Shown piece by piece: positions 44,471-56,869 of a DNA stretch of 64,000 bases. Location of the stretch: contig NC_084482.1 of assembly GCF_030035675.1 (NCBI RefSeq), positions 227,690,943-227,754,942 of the forward strand. The letters run 5' to 3'. The notes under the pieces are model-generated. The model made no database searches. It saw only the letters and a program-made list of their open reading frames with translations, and had not been told where the DNA came from. Source of the DNA: Rhineura floridana. Its lineage: Eukaryota; Chordata; Lepidosauria; Squamata; Rhineuridae. The translations under genes and the position numbers were made by a program. Each line of letters opens with the position of its first letter. The stretch's first letter is position 1.

Positions 44471-46850
44471 CGGTTAGAATCATAGAGTTGGAAGGGGCCT
44501 TGTAGGCCATCGAGTCCAACCCCCTGCTCACAGCAGGAAATCCACAGCTAGAGCATCTCCCGCAGATAGCTGTCCAGCCTCTGCTTGAAGACATCCAGCG
44601 AAGGGGATCCCACCACCTCCCTAGGCAGTCGGTTCCATTGCCAAACTGCCCTTACTGTCAAGAAGTTCCTTCTAATGTCCAATCTGAATCTACGCTCCTG
44701 CAACTTAAAACCATTAGACCTAGTCCTACCCTTTGGGGCAGCAGTGAACAAATCTGTACCCTCCTCTATGTGACAGCCCTTCAGGTACTTAAAGAGTGCA
44801 ATCATGTCGCCCCTCAGCCTTCTCTTCACCAGACTCAACATGCCAAGTTCCTTCAACCTTTGCTCATAAGACTTGTTCTCCATACCGGCTATCATCCTCG
44901 TCGCCCTCTTCTGAACCCGCTCTAACTTGTCTATATCTTTCTTAAAATGAGGCACCCAGAACTGAACACAGTATTCCAGATGAGGCCTGACCAATGCAGA
45001 ATATAGTGGGTCTATTACTTCCCTCGACCTGGAAACTATAGCTCTGTTTATGCAGCCCAAAACCGCATTTGCCTTTTTTGCCGCAGCATCACACTGCTGG
45101 GTCATGTGCAACCTGCGATCCACTACAATTCCAAGGTCCTTCTCACACACACTACTGCTAAGCCTGGTATTTCCCATCCTGTACCCATGCATTTTGTTTT
45201 TGTGGCCTAAATGCAGAATCTTGCATTTGTCTTTATTGAATTTCATTTTATTAATTGCAGCCCAATTTCCTAGTCTATCCAGGTCCCTTTCGATTTTATT
45301 CCTGTCTTCCATTGTGTTACCTATCCCTCCCAGTTTCGTATCATCCGCAAACTTCATAAGGCTTCCCTCCACCCCGTCATCTAAGTCATTGATAAAAAAG
45401 TTCAAGAGTATCGGCCCCAGGACAGAACCCTGTGGCACTCCACTCGAAACCTCCTTCCAGTCCGAAGCAGAGCCACCGACGACCACTCTTTGAGTACGGT
45501 TTTCCAACCAGTTGTGAATCCACCTGACAATATTTCTGTGTAGTCCGCATTTGACTAGTTTGCTAATCAAAAGGTCGTGGGGGACTTTGTCAAATGCCTT
45601 GCTGAAATCTAGATAGATGACATCTACAGCATTTCCACCATCTACTAAGCTAGTGACCCCATCAAAAAAAGAGATGAGATTAGTTTGACAGGATTTTTTC
45701 TTGACAAACCCATGCTGGCTCCTACTAATCACAGCATTGTCATCTACATAGTTGCCAATGGACTCTTTTATTATCCGTTCTAATATCTTTCCCGCTATTG
45801 AAGTCAGACTGACCGGCCTGTAATTCCCTAGATCTTCTTTTTTGACCCTTTTTAAAGAGCGGGACGACGTTTGCCCATCTCCAATCCTCCGGCACCTCTC
45901 CTGTTCTCCAGGATTTCTCAAAGCTGATGGCAAGAGGTTCCGAGAGTACATCCGCAAGTTCCTTCAATACTCTGGGATGCAGTTCATCAGGCCCTGGAGA
46001 TTTGAACTCATTTAGGTTAACTAGGTATTTCCTGACTAGCTCCTTATCAATCTTGAACTGCAATCCCGACCACTTACTGAGATTGCAACTGACGCAAGGT
46101 TGCACACTGTTCCCTTTTTGGGAGAAAACGGAGGCAAAATAGGGGTTGAGCAGTTCTGCCTTTTCCTCATTATCTGTCAACATTTTGCCATCCTCATCGA
46201 GCAGCAGTCCCACCGTTTCCTTGGTCTTTCTCTTGCTTTGAACATATCTGAAAAACCCCTTTTTGTTGTTCCTCGCTTCCCTCGCCAGCCTCAGCTCATT
46301 CTGGGTTTTAGCTTTCCTTACGCTATTCCTGCAAGCCCGAGCCGCTCGTCGGTACTCTTCCTTGGTACTCTTCCTTCCATTCTTTATACATGCTCTTTTT
46401 TACTTTTACCTCCTCCACCAGTCTTCCGTGTAGCCACATTGGTTTTTTCCGATGTCTTCCATTTTTCTTCCTCTTTGGAATTGTTTGCGATTGCGCTTTT
46501 TGTAATACCTTCTTCATGAACTCCCACGCTTCTTGGGCTCCTTTTTTCTTTAGTCTATCTAGCCATGGGATCATACCCATCATTTCCCTGAGCTTGCTAA
46601 AATCGGCTTTCCTGAAATCCAAGGTCCATGTTTGACTATATTCTTCTTTGGCTTTCCCCAGAATCCTGAATTCCAGCATTATGTGGTCACTTTCCCCCAA
46701 GGTACCGACCGCTTTAATTCCCCTGACCCATTCGTCCGTGTTAGTTAAGATCAGGTCCAGGATTGCCGATCCCCTTGTTCCTTCTTCTACTTTTTGAAAG
46801 AGGAAATTATCAGCAAGGCCCATCAGGAATTTGTTGGAGCCTTTGTGCTT
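44471..46850 (-). mobile_element. CR1 LINE, longest copy, endonuclease end to 3' terminus
   Basis: From 5' (right) to 3': 46,323-46,850 reads the endonuclease end (ILDLILTNTDEWVRGIKAVG, GESDHIMLEFRIL); 45,740-46,213 the linker and first RT blocks (NEFKSPGPDELHPRVLKELA, EDWRWANVVPLFKKGQK); and 44,548-45,957 a 469-codon frame with [60 protein letters not shown], the catalytic FADDTKLGG and the C-terminus SLDVFKQRLDSYLREML. The 3' end is the classic CR1 terminus (reverse of 'agaatcatagagttgg' at 44,471). Two frame changes; 5'-truncated. It inserted into an L2 (parts at 43,885-44,470 and 46,855-47,070). Confidence 0.93.
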
Positions 46851-46854
46851 CGCA

Positions 46855-47590
46855 GAGTTTGTCTCCCAGCTTAGCACTCTGGCTGCAGCTCTTTGTACCA
46901 ATTTAAGTTTACAAACAGTCTTCAAAGGCAGCCCCACGTAGAGCGCGCTACAGTAGTCTAAGCGGGATGTAACCAAGGCATGCATCACCCTAGCCAGATC
47001 AGGTAGCTCCAGGAATGGGCGCAGCTGGCACACCAGTTTTAATTGGGCAAATGCGCTCCTGGATACAGCAGCAATCTTGCATTTCTTTTGCCAGAGTTTG
47101 TGTTCTTTTTTATTTTTTTCATTCAGACAAGACTTCCATTTTCTGACCAATGTCTGTGGTCTCTGGGTACCTGGAGTGAAAAATGTTAGACTGACAGGCA
47201 TGCAGGAGAGAGCTTTTTCAGCTGTGGCCCCCAAGCTTTGGAATAATCTACTCCAAGATATTTGCTCTGCTCTCTCCCTGTTGGTTTTCCAGAGACTTCT
47301 GAAAATGATCTTGTTCCAGAGAGCCTTTGGGAGGGACTGAAGGTAGAGCCTGACACTGATTTTATGCCTTCCACATTAAATTTCACCTTTGTGGTCCCTT
47401 CAGTACCAACCCGTGTGTGTGTGTGTGTGTGTGTATTGTATTTTATGTATTTTAATTATATATTATGTATTTTAATTTATTTTAATGTTTTTGTGATTTT
47501 ACTGTTTACAAGTCTATTATGTACATGTTTGATTTTATTTTTTAAGCTGCCCTGAGTGCTATTATCATAGGGTAGAAGGGAGGGACAGAA
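46855..47590. mobile_element. L2 fragments in both orientations
   Basis: 46,855-47,070 (minus) reads [40 protein letters not shown] and KLKLVQRAAARVLSWE, the part of L2 just 5' of the 43,885-44,470 piece, so the CR1 at 44,471-46,850 probably split one L2. 47,180-47,590 (plus) is a different L2 3' end (QERAFSAVAPKLWNNLLQDI, FQRAFGRD) with a (GT)n run at 47,413-47,434 and a TAAATAAA tail. Confidence 0.85.
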
Positions 47591-47594
47591 ATAT

Positions 47595-47938
47595 TTTAAA
47601 TAAATAAATCATAATCAACTCGAAGGCATATAACAAGAACAACAAGAACAAATGAAACCAGAACTATCACTAGAAGCTAAAATGATGAAACAGATGTTGT
47701 CATACTTTGGACACATCATGAGAAGACATGATTCACTAGAAAAGAGAATAATGCTGGGAAAAAGAGAAGGGAGTACAAAAAGAGGAAGGCCAAACAAGAG
47801 ATGGATTCATCCCATAAAGGAAGCCACAGACCTGAACTTACAAGATCTGAACAGGACAGTTCAGGACAGATGCTATTGGACGTCACTGATTCATAGGGTC
47901 GCCATAAGTTGTGATCGACTTGAAGGCACATAACATAA
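47595..47938 (+). mobile_element. RTE-BovB LINE 3' end
   Basis: KPELSLEAKMMKQMLSYFGH, MRRHDSLEKRIMLGKREGST, KRGRPNKRWIHPIKEATDLN, NRTVQDRCYWTSLIHRVAIS, then GGTCGCCATAAGTTGTGATC. A partial BovB terminus ('taatcaactcgaaggcatataacaagaac') precedes it at 47,610-47,645. Confidence 0.9.
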
Positions 47939-48136
47939 GCGCAGAGGGTGCTGTCCCTAGGATCCAGGAATTATAAGCACTAAATTGGCCCCCAGAGTCC
48001 TCCTGCCTGGGAAAAGGGGGTATAGGAAATGACGGCAGCTGTACCAGATAACCTGAAATGCATAGTGGGTCATATTGGCAAAGCACGGGTGCCAGGAAGG
48101 GAGTAAGAAGGCTATCCTGAACCTCTCCCAACTCTT

Positions 48137-48262
48137 AACAGAATAGGTTGCCATCTCATGAATCTCCCGCATGATCTTCTTAAGAGCTCTCTAGTCTGGA
48201 TCCAGCTGAGCTCGTTCCTCCTGGGTGAAGTGCAAGGACCCTTTCTCAAAGGTCACCAGTGC
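48137..48262 (-). pseudogene. Decayed KRAB-A box exon, unit B
   Basis: After an acceptor TTTACTTCTTCCAG (AG at 48,263-48,264) the minus strand reads ALVTFEKGSLHFTQEERAQL, DPD, TAG at 48,191-48,193, then RALKKIMREIHEMATYSV. It aligns with the KRAB-A consensus and with the unit A copy, and carries the same TAG at the same codon. The key Trp of EEW is Arg here. The acceptor is intact in this copy but lost in unit A. It cannot encode a working KRAB-A domain. The next downstream exon in sense is the ZNF exon at 37,783. Confidence 0.87.
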
Positions 48263-48589
48263 CTGGAAGAAGTAAACAATTGCCTTCCACATTAATACTC
48301 CCAGGCAAGGCGTGGACATCATCTGACCTCCACTCGCACTCTGAAGAAAGATGGGGCAAGCGGGATCTTTTCCTTTAGTGTTCACAAATCATCTCAGGTC
48401 TAGATGGCATCTACCTGAGAGGTCTGAAAACAACCCAAATGTGACATTGCTGATCTTCTAACAAAAATATGAACCTTCTCTCAAAGACTTGCTACCATAT
48501 GGACTGTCAAATGTATTACAGTTTGAAAGCCAAAATGACACAGAAAGTAACCAGGAAATCAGAGGCCTATTATTATTAAAGACAAAATT

Positions 48590-49300
48590 ACCAAACATGG
48601 AGTGGAACAGAGCAATCATGGGATATGGGGAAATATGCTCTCATGCATCAGGAAGTGTTTAAATATCAGGAAGGACAAAGCAGGAATAAATGAATAGTTC
48701 TCCCAATGCAGGGATGTAAGAAGTCCCCCCCCAATCAATCATCAGGATTAGGACCTGTGCTTTTAAACTTGTTTCTAAATGACATGGATTTGGGGTGAGA
48801 AGTGAGGTAACCAACTTTACTGTTGATATCATGTTCAGGGTGATTAAAATAAAGAAGGATTGTGAGGAACTCCAAGAGGAACTCTCCAAGCAGGCTTCGG
48901 TATTAAAGAGCAAATGCAATTAAATGTAAGCAAGCGTCAAGTGATGCACAGAAGTGAAAAAATCCAAACTGAACTGGTGGTGACTGAAAGGAGACACTGA
49001 GGTCATGTCAGATGCCCCACTTAAGATGCTGATGTTATAGCTCTGAAATTGGTGAATTCCATATGGATTATTAAGACACATTGAAAATAAAACTGCCAAT
49101 ATCATAATGCCATTATACACATTTAAGATGTGATCCTACTTGGAATGCTGTCTTCAGTTCTGGTTGCCTGACTGCAAAAATAGCATTCTAGAGGTGGAAG
49201 AAGTAGAGAAATGGGCAGCCAAAGTGATCAAGGATTGCAACATTTGGGGATTTTTGCTATAGAAAAAAAAGCTTAGAGGAGACACGGTAGAAGTGTGTGA
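48590..49300 (+). mobile_element. Old CR1 LINE fragment, shared with unit A
   Basis: Counterpart of 13,920-14,425 plus 15,075-15,305, here uninterrupted (DCEELQEELS, then 'ggtcatgtcagatgccccac' and 'cctacttggaatgctgtcttcagttctgg', the CR1 CEYCxQFWxP region). Heavily decayed on both sides of the duplication. Confidence 0.8.
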
Positions 49301-49409
49301 TCACAGCAGACATTTAAAGCACATTCAACACAAATGTAAAGCACATGGCTTCCCCCAAGGAATCCTGGATAATAGTTTTTCCTCACTGCACTACATTCCC
49401 AGCACCCTT
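49300..49409. repeat. Foldback MITE, left half, split by the Vingi-like LINE
   Basis: 'cagacatttaaagcacattcaacacaaatgtaaagcac...attcccagcaccctt' continues at 55,598 ('acattcccagcacccttcataaactacaactcccaggactcttggg') to about 55,690. Unit A has the uninterrupted form at 15,310-15,525. Confidence 0.9.
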
Positions 49410-49804
49410 GAGGAACTTCCGGTGAGCTGGTTTCCGGTAGGACGTAGCTTCTTCTTTCTCCGTAATATGTCTCTAAAGAACTAATTAGAAATAGATTTGA
49501 GCTGAGTTAACAGCAATAGAACTACTCTTTTTTAACTTGAAACAAAGCTATTAACTGAAGGAACTGGTGTGAAGGAAAAAGTTGTACTATACAACACATG
49601 GACTGTTTTATCGAGTGTCATTTTCTTGTTCTTTTTCCCATGCTTAATTGCTTGTATCCTTTGAGCATTGAGGGACAACCATGAATCTGCAAGGAACAAA
49701 TTAGCCAATATCTTCAAGGTTTTACTGTGTTGATAGTTATTATACAAATAACCAGATAAGATAAGACATAGCCACTTAACACCTTTGTTATTTAACCTCA
49801 ACTG

Positions 49805-52022
49805 ATGGTTACAACAAGAAAGGAAAGAAAAGCACTGAGTCATCCATCTCCCTTGATTAGTTTAGGGAAGAAAGAAATGAAAAAGAAAAGGAAAAGACGC
49901 GATAAAAATCAACAGAATGCGACTTTGCTACCAATCCAGGCCCAGGGCCCTTTTAACGAATTAAAGGGGCAGAAAAAAATTACAGACTTTTTTCCAACAA
50001 GAACATTCTATCAATCTGACCTGGAATGTCAGCAAGTTTCTATCCTTCCACTAGATTGGTCGCTTCCGTTAAGGGGACTGGACCACAGTCCCAGGAGAGA
50101 GTCATCCTCTAAGTCTCTGGCTGATGAAATAACTTTGGCTGAATATCAAAAGGTAATCAACACAATAATAACTCAAAGTGATGGCCTAAAAGTTCCATCA
50201 CAAGAACTAAATAACTGGAACAACAACAAATCCCCTTATGAGACGTTTAATTCTTTACATGAAGATACGGCCATACTGAAGGAATTTATGCCACAAGCTA
50301 GTATGTTGGAATCTTTCTCTAGTGATCAACAGAAACAAGCAGAAAATTATGGCCTGGATAATAATCTTTCTCATTCCTCCTTCCCAGACGATCTTTCTGG
50401 ATGTAACCTAACTCTAAAAGGCTGGATGTTTATGCTGTCCAATGAACTGGACCATGTTAAAACATACCTGAAAGAATGTAACTCGCTCCTGCTAACACTA
50501 ACAACCTTATATCAAAAACTACATTCTTTCCTCTTGAATACCGCTGATGCTAACCCAGTCATCACAACGGTTTCAGCAAAGCCTGCCTTATCCACCCAAC
50601 TAGTTAAAGGAAAAGTGAAACGGAAAAAAAAGAACATTTTCATTATCTTGCAGACAAAAAAATCAAAAATCATATAAAATAGCTCAAAAAAATAAAATGA
50701 ATTTTAAAAAACTTTTTAGATTATTGGATTCTCTGCCAGATGCCAAGGACACTAAATCAACTCTACTTCCAAGAAAGAAAATTCAAGTGGATAACACACA
50801 TACAACTACAAAAGATAATGCCAAGTGGCCTTTAGATTTACTTTCCAAGATGGATTATGATCCCTCTTTTAATAACAGGAGAACAGCTTGCCCTCAACTT
50901 CATCAAGACCCTTGGCAAGATGCTTTAGACGGATTACATCCCCAACAGAGCAATGGATCTCCAGACTTAACACCATGCTGGAATTTAGTACTAAATAGAT
51001 ATAAACTGGTGTTTAAAAATTACCCCAAACGTTGGGGTTATATAATAGCTGACCTCAGAAAATGACATTTTATTGATCTCATAAAGAAAGAACTAACAAC
51101 GTCCCTAAATGTGCGGGACATTGAACAAATTGAGTATCTTTACTATAACAACAGTACGGCTCCAGCGGTGGTCACTTTCACCTCCCAGGAGGCAGTTAAT
51201 CACCTACTGACCAACAAAGATGCCCTGTCCAACCTGGGTCTATCAACTCTAAGATTTTTTGAGAATCTAGCCCCACCAAGGGACATACTCTTCGATTCTG
51301 CTAAATTTTACAGCAAGGCTCACTCCTTGGATCATCCTCCTCTCGACCTATTAATAGATCTGGACTTTAATGATAGAAAGAGCAGACTGGAAGATACTAC
51401 AGGGGTCTTGAAACCGGAAACTTCAGACAAGAATATGAGATCAAACCCTAGCCTTCTTACATCGGATCTTTGCTCCATTCTTATGTCAACAATGATAAAT
51501 GGAACATCCAAAGCACGGGACCTGATGGCAAAACAAGAACACACAGACCATATGACCATCCTGTCCCTCCTTATACAGCCAAATAAGAGAAACGAGGTAA
51601 ATCCTCAAGAGGAGTCCTTAGATGTCAATACGGAAACAGAGGAACAAGAATTGTTCCTTTCCTTCGGCAATCTATCTAAGACTGAAAGGGATGGAATATT
51701 AGATAGACTTGTTCATCTAATTCTACGCCTATCAATGATCCATGATCATTCGGAGAAGGACATGACCATAACCGCTGAAGATAGTAGGGAGATGAAATCC
51801 AAGCAAAAATACCAACTTGTGCAGGCCCAAAATCAACCTTGGCCATTATCGACGACATCTCTACATCCGTTATCACAACGAGAGAATTCAATCTCTAGGA
51901 CACTTCCTCTTACACCAAATAATGTTCGAGTTTCTCTCCCTGACATGAGGGACTCAATATATAAGGGGTTGGTTAAACAAATTCAAAGAAGAAAATTTGT
52001 CAACATTTTTAGCCGATTTTAA
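49805..52022 (+). CDS. LINE ORF1 region (RNA-binding protein), in pieces
   Basis: 49,805-50,677 codes a Lys-rich 290-residue start (MVTTRKERKALSHPSPLISL) with the motif KKITDFFPTRTFY and a heptad-like stretch (LSNELDHVKTYLKECNSLLL, LTTLYQKLHSFLLNT). The frame changes near 50,690, and 50,697-51,065 and 51,111-52,022 continue in one frame around a TGA at 51,063-51,065. This second part has an RRM-like fold pattern (YPKRWGYIIADLR ... IEQIEYLYYNNSTAPAVVTF, TSQEAVNHLL). By analogy with other two-ORF LINEs it would coat the element's RNA. No CCHC knuckle is seen. Confidence 0.7.
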
Positions 52023-55000
52023 AATTATATGTCTACAGGAAACCTGGACGTCGCCGGATGTCGTAATGCAGCTAAATGGTTACCAAGCTTATACCTTACC
52101 AGCGACTAGAGTCAATAACAAAGGAAGGGGTAGTGGGGGTCTTTGTATCTTTATATTAGATGATTTGGCAATATCTGTTCAAACTCTTGCCCCAAATTGT
52201 GACCAGTTTGTTCAGAGTATAAGGTTAACTGCCCCCCCCATAGGAGATCTTATAATTATAAATGTATATATTCCCCCAGATGTGGCTAGACGTTTTACTA
52301 CTGGCTGTGTCTGGGATTGCCTCTCTGAGTTTCTATCTTTTGTAGTACATCAACTTCCCACTTCTAAAATTCTACTCTCTGGAGACTTTAATGCCAGATT
52401 AGGGTCACTGGACACCGAGGAGATGTCCATGAACCAGGGCCCAGACTTTGATTTCTCTATGATTCCCAGATATTCGAAAGACCAGATCGCAAATAAGCAA
52501 GGAAAAAAATTGATAGAAATTACTCAATTATATCAATTGGAATGTCTACATGGCTCCCCATTAGATTTGACTGATGGTGCCTATACATATGTTTCCTCGG
52601 TTGGGGCATTACTACCAGAGGTTCATGTTTCAAACACTTGATAGAATCGAAAGTGACCATTTTCCTACCCTGACGACACTTAGTTTACGATATCACCCTC
52701 CACCTGCTATCACCATAAATTTGGAGGAGTTACAAATAACCGAACGTAGACTTCGATGGTCCACATCCGTAAATCTCTGTCTCTCAATTCCTGAATAGCG
52801 ACCCTATGCTTTCCCTTAGATATGAAACCATGAATACAGAGATTGATATCATATGTTTCAAACACTTGATAGAATCAAAAGTGACCATTTTCCTACCCTG
52901 ACGACACTTAGTTTACGGTATCACCCTCCACCTGCTATCACCATAAATTTGGAGGAGTTACAAATAACCGAACGTAGACTTCGATGGTCCACATCCGTAA
53001 ATCTCTCTGTCTCTCAATTCCTGAATAGCGACCCTATGCTTTCCCTTAGATAAGAAACCATGAATACAGAGATTGATATATATGCTTCCTATCAAGCCAT
53101 TATTTCCTACCTTAAACCTTTTCTGACAACAAAAGGCTGCCCTAAACCAGTATGCCCTTTGAAAAAGAGGTGGTATGACAGGGACTGTAAAATGGCTAAA
53201 CGTAACCTAGTATATTTTGCACGTAGGTTTATAAGAGATCCATCTATTTACACCCGTGAACACCTTGTCTATCTACGCTCCTCCTATAAGATACTATTAA
53301 GACAAAAAAAGGCCTTATTCGCGAACAAACAATGGCAACAACTCATCCAAGCCCAGCGGGAAGGGAATGATCATCTGTTCTGGGAAATAGTTATGAGTGG
53401 GTATAGAGTGGGTAACCATTTTACAACTGACCTAATTTCCGCTCAAGAATGGAGAGCCCATTTCAATAATCTCTATTTTTCCATGACTGTAGCGGGCGAT
53501 ATATTACCGGCATTCAATGTGATAAATTACTGTTGCTGGCCTCCAGTTACTGTAACCGAAATACAAATGCTGATTTCCTCTTTGAGAAAGGGAAAGGCCC
53601 CTGGGGAAGATATGAGCCCACCTGAATTGTTTATAGATTTTTCAGATTGGTGGGCTCCGATTTCAGCCAAACTTTTTACCCAGATAAATAACACAGGTAT
53701 AATACCAGAGGGCTGGAGGCAGAGTATAGTTCTTCCCATTTTCAAAAAGGGACGGAGACAAGACCCAGCTAATTACCGCCCGATTAGCCTTATAGATGTT
53801 GGAGCGAAGCTTTATAGTAAATTCCTTCTACTCAAATTACAGGAGTGGGAAGCTGAGAACACAATCATCCACCCGGAACAAGCCGGGTTTAGAAAAGGAC
53901 AAAGCACTATAGATCATTGCTTTACCCTATATTTTCTTGCCAGACAATCGATAAATGGACCTACAAAACATCTCTATGCTGCCTTTATCGATTTGGCGGC
54001 AGCCTTTGATTCAATTAATAGAGAGCGCTTATGGTCCAAACTGGCAAGTACTAGCATCGATAAACGCCTTTTACATTTAATTAGAGAATTATATTCGAAC
54101 GACACTACAAAAATAAGAACAGGAACCACCTTCACCGATCCTATAGTAGTGAATAAAGGTGTAAAACAGGGCTGTCTATTAGCTCCCTTTTTGTTTAATT
54201 TTTACTTAAACGATATTGTATCTGAGCTTCAGGATCCATCCTTTTTTGCCCCTTCATTGGGAAATAGAAAAGTTACAATTGTTTTATACGCAGACAACAT
54301 GATTTTATTATCCCTCACCCCAGTTGGGCTAAGGAGATTATTGACAAACTTGGACATGTATTGTAAAAAGGAGCATTCACAAGTTAACTGCCAGAAAAGT
54401 AAAATCATGGTTTTCGGAAACAGATATAGACAGCACAAATGGTCTATGGGAAATCTTCCTATAGAACAATGTCGCTATTTTAACTATCTGGGGATATGGT
54501 TTCAAGATAATCTTTCCTGGAAAAGACATTTGAATGCTACAAAACAATCAGCAAATAGGGCGGTGGGAGCATTACTCAGTTTTTATAGGTCAGTGGGGGG
54601 CTACCAGGCAACCCCTGCATTGAAAATATATCAGTACAAGGTACTATCCCAGATCTTATATGGAGCGGCAGTCTGGGGATGGGACGCTCTTTCCTACCCT
54701 TCTCTCGAAACTGTTCAAAATAATTTTCTAAAACAACTTCTACGTTTACCTCCTGGCTCCCCCTCAGCCTTTTTGCGTTCTGAATGTGGCTTATTACCAA
54801 TCAGTGCACATATACACATGACCTTATTAACATACTGGTCTTCTTTAAGCAATACATCTACTAAGATCCTAGCGAAGGCCTGTTTTGTGCAGGCCATGGC
54901 GACTAGATATTGGAATCAGAGATCCCTTAGTATCTACAAGCATTACCACTTTATCTCTGATTCTCCTACCTCACTTGATAAATCTAATATTTGTGCACAG

Positions 55001-55462
55001 ATTACACAGCACTCCACCTGGATAGATAAAATAGCCATCCTTAATTCGAAGTTCTAAAAGTGGTTTCATACATATAAATGCGACCATATGAGGGCGGACT
55101 ATCTGTTGAATCTCAGTTCGGTACATCTAAGACGTGCATTTACTGCTTTTAGATTCCAGACCATGCCCTCTGCTATAACTTCAGGTTGCTACTTACAAAT
55201 TCCATGGGAACAGCGCTGGTGTATTTGCCATTCAGGGCAGGTGGAAGATCTGTTCCACTATTTACTCAATTGTCCCCTATACAAACAACCAAGATCTATT
55301 TATCTGGACCCTGTGATTAATAACCTGGGAATTTCTGATGCTTCCCAAATTATTGTCCTCCTTCTCTCTGATAATGATCCCCAAATTACTAATATGGTGG
55401 CCCATTTTGGCTTTGCTGCCCAAAAATTGAGAGCTAAATATCTGAATGACTCTGAATCTTAG
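51950..55462 (+). CDS. LINE ORF2: endonuclease and reverse transcriptase, interrupted
   Basis: The endonuclease begins near 51,950 (GWLNKFKEENLSTFLADFKI, ICLQETW with the catalytic Glu; LSGDFNARLGSLD). Its last motif, RIESDHFPTL, is in a shifted frame and lies in a 228-bp tandem duplication, so it occurs twice. From 53,060 a 665-codon frame holds the linker (KRWYDRDCKMAKRNLVYFAR), RT blocks (LRKGKAPGEDMSPPEL, LPIFKKGRRQDPANYRPISL, IDLAAAFDSINRERLWSKL), and YADN at residues 410-413 where YADD is expected. The thumb reads ILYGAAVWGWDAL. TAA at 55,055-55,057 precedes a tail to 55,462 with CICHSGQVEDLFHYLLNC, a Cys/His motif usual in LINE C-termini. Confidence 0.88.
52625..53082 (+). repeat. 228-bp tandem duplication inside LINE ORF2
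   Basis: 52,625-52,852 ('atgtttcaaacacttgatag...gattgatat') is repeated at 52,853-53,082 with very few changes, including a 2-bp longer CT run in copy 2. It covers the endonuclease SDH motif and the linker. Near identity shows it is recent, at or after insertion. Confidence 0.95.
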
Positions 55463-55597
55463 AGATTTTGGTTAGGATTTTGGTTATATAATTTATGTAA
55501 TTTATGTACCAGTACTCTGTGAGTTTTAATATGTTTTTAACCAATATGTTTTAATTTTGTGGTGGCTTATGGCCTGGCAATAAACTTGAGACTTGAG

Positions 55598-55893
55598 ACA
55601 TTCCCAGCACCCTTCATAAACTACAACTCCCAGGACTCTTGGGAGGAAGCCATATGCTTTCAATGTACACTGTGGATGTGCCATAAATGGGCGTGGTGTG
55701 GAGAAACTGGGTAATGTCCTTTGATTTAGTAGGAATTTACACCTGGCGTGTAGGAAGAGGGAGTGGGAAGTAGCTCCCACTAAATTGCACCTGTTTCAGG
55801 AAAAATGTCACTCGCTAAACAGTTTGTCTGCCAGGCTACCCTAAAACAAGGAGGGCAGGGCCACGTTTCGGCTTTCCTAAATTAAACGGCGAC
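55598..55893. repeat. MITE right half and end of duplicated block, unit B
   Basis: 55,598-55,690 completes the MITE. 55,690-55,893 matches 15,520-15,687 of unit A ('cctgtttcaggaaaaatgtcac', 'ccaggctaccctaaaacaagg'). The match stops at 'aaattaaacggcgacc', where 55,894 onward is different sequence. Confidence 0.85.
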
Positions 55894-55984
55894 CTTAATT
55901 CTAACAGAAAAGTGGGGAGGGCTGGCAGTGCTGGAAGTGGGGCAAGAGCAACTCCTGTTTTGTTCTTTTGTTTGTACTCCAGAA

Positions 55985-56340
55985 GGCAGATAGGGCTAGG
56001 GCCCTCCAGATGGATAGGCTTGTTTACCTTTACCTGTGATGCTCTGACTGACTTCCTTCTGTCGCTAGACTGTGATGTCTTTAGGGAAGCTTACCTGCCC
56101 CTCCTCCTTCTGCCCTTTCCACTCCTTTGTCCTCCGACTGTCCGGGAGAGAGGAGACATCCCTTTGTCTCTGCTCTCCCCAAGCCATGAGGCTGATTCCC
56201 ACACCTGGGCGTTATGCCTCCAACTTAGTTAGTTAGTTAGAACTAGGTTTGCCTTTCTATCTACAATGTATTTCTCTAAATAAAGTAGTTTTTCTTATCT
56301 TACTAAGTCTCAAGTCTCAGTGATGCTCATGCAGGGTAAA
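55985..56340. mobile_element. Possible LTR (two-copy repeat), longer copy
   Basis: Shares 'ccctccagatggataggcttg' through 'ctccaacttagtt' with 14,465-14,702 and continues with 'ctctaaataaagtagtttttc' (AATAAA) and 'ctcaagtctcagtgatgctcatg'. LTR-like by signal and copy pattern; ends not defined and family unknown. Treated as a fossil. Confidence 0.4.
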
Positions 56341-56850
56341 AGCCTGCTTTCTTAGGCAAACGCACGTACATGCTGGCACACTCGCATTTCAACATCTGCT
56401 GTTACTCTGCTGCTGCTGTTGCGTTGCTTTAAATGAAATTAAGCACTCATAAATGCACAGTGCAACTAGGGTTATGGGCCCAGCAAACTAAGTTGAATGC
56501 AGAAAGAGTTGGCCAGTGGGGGAGGTTGCTGTGCAGTCTCGGTGCCCCCCTCCTTCCCATTCGATGCAAGTAAAGTGCTGTGATCAGGCCAAATCCAGGC
56601 ATTGCAAAGGAGGAAACGGAGCCCTGGTGTTTATGATAGCCTTCCTTAGCTTTGGTGCCTTTGGACTACAACTCCCATCAGCCCCTGCCAGTGCACTTGG
56701 GGTGGGCTAGATCTTACCATTATTGCTTTTAGATTTTAATGTTAATTGTATTGGTGTGTCATTTTGTTCATTTTGTACATCGCCCAGAGTGGCTGGATGG
56801 CAAGCCAGATGGGCGACTAAGAAATCCAATCAATCAATCAATCAATGCAA
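56340..56850 (+). other. No gene; ends in an L2 3' tail
   Basis: 56,340-56,700 is unassigned ('ggactacaactcccatcagcccctgcca' near 56,665 is a MITE-like scrap). 56,715-56,846 is a plus-strand L2 end (TGTACATCGCCCAGAGTGGC, GATGGGCGACTAAGAAATCC, then (AATC)n). Confidence 0.7.
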
Positions 56851-56869
56851 GTTTAGCTGAAGCTAAATG

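Larger units (their letters stand above)
49410..55597 (+). mobile_element. Vingi-like (I/Jockey superclade) LINE, structurally full length
   Basis: The 6.19-kb element is bounded by 17-bp target duplications ACATTCCCAGCACCCTT (49,393-49,409 and 55,598-55,614) and ends in an ACTTGAG repeat, not poly(A). Order: a 395-bp 5' UTR, ORF1, an RRM-like second part, endonuclease, reverse transcriptase and a C-terminal Cys/His motif, with no RNase H seen. The paralogous site in unit A (about 15,415) is empty. Insertion is therefore later than the segmental duplication, and the clean target duplication indicates youth. It already carries an internal 228-bp duplication, a few frame breaks and a substituted catalytic residue, so it is not mobile as it stands. 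Clade assignment is by overall gene order and RT motifs (KGVKQGCLLAPFLFNFYLND, YLGIWF) and is less certain than the LINE call. Confidence 0.9.
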
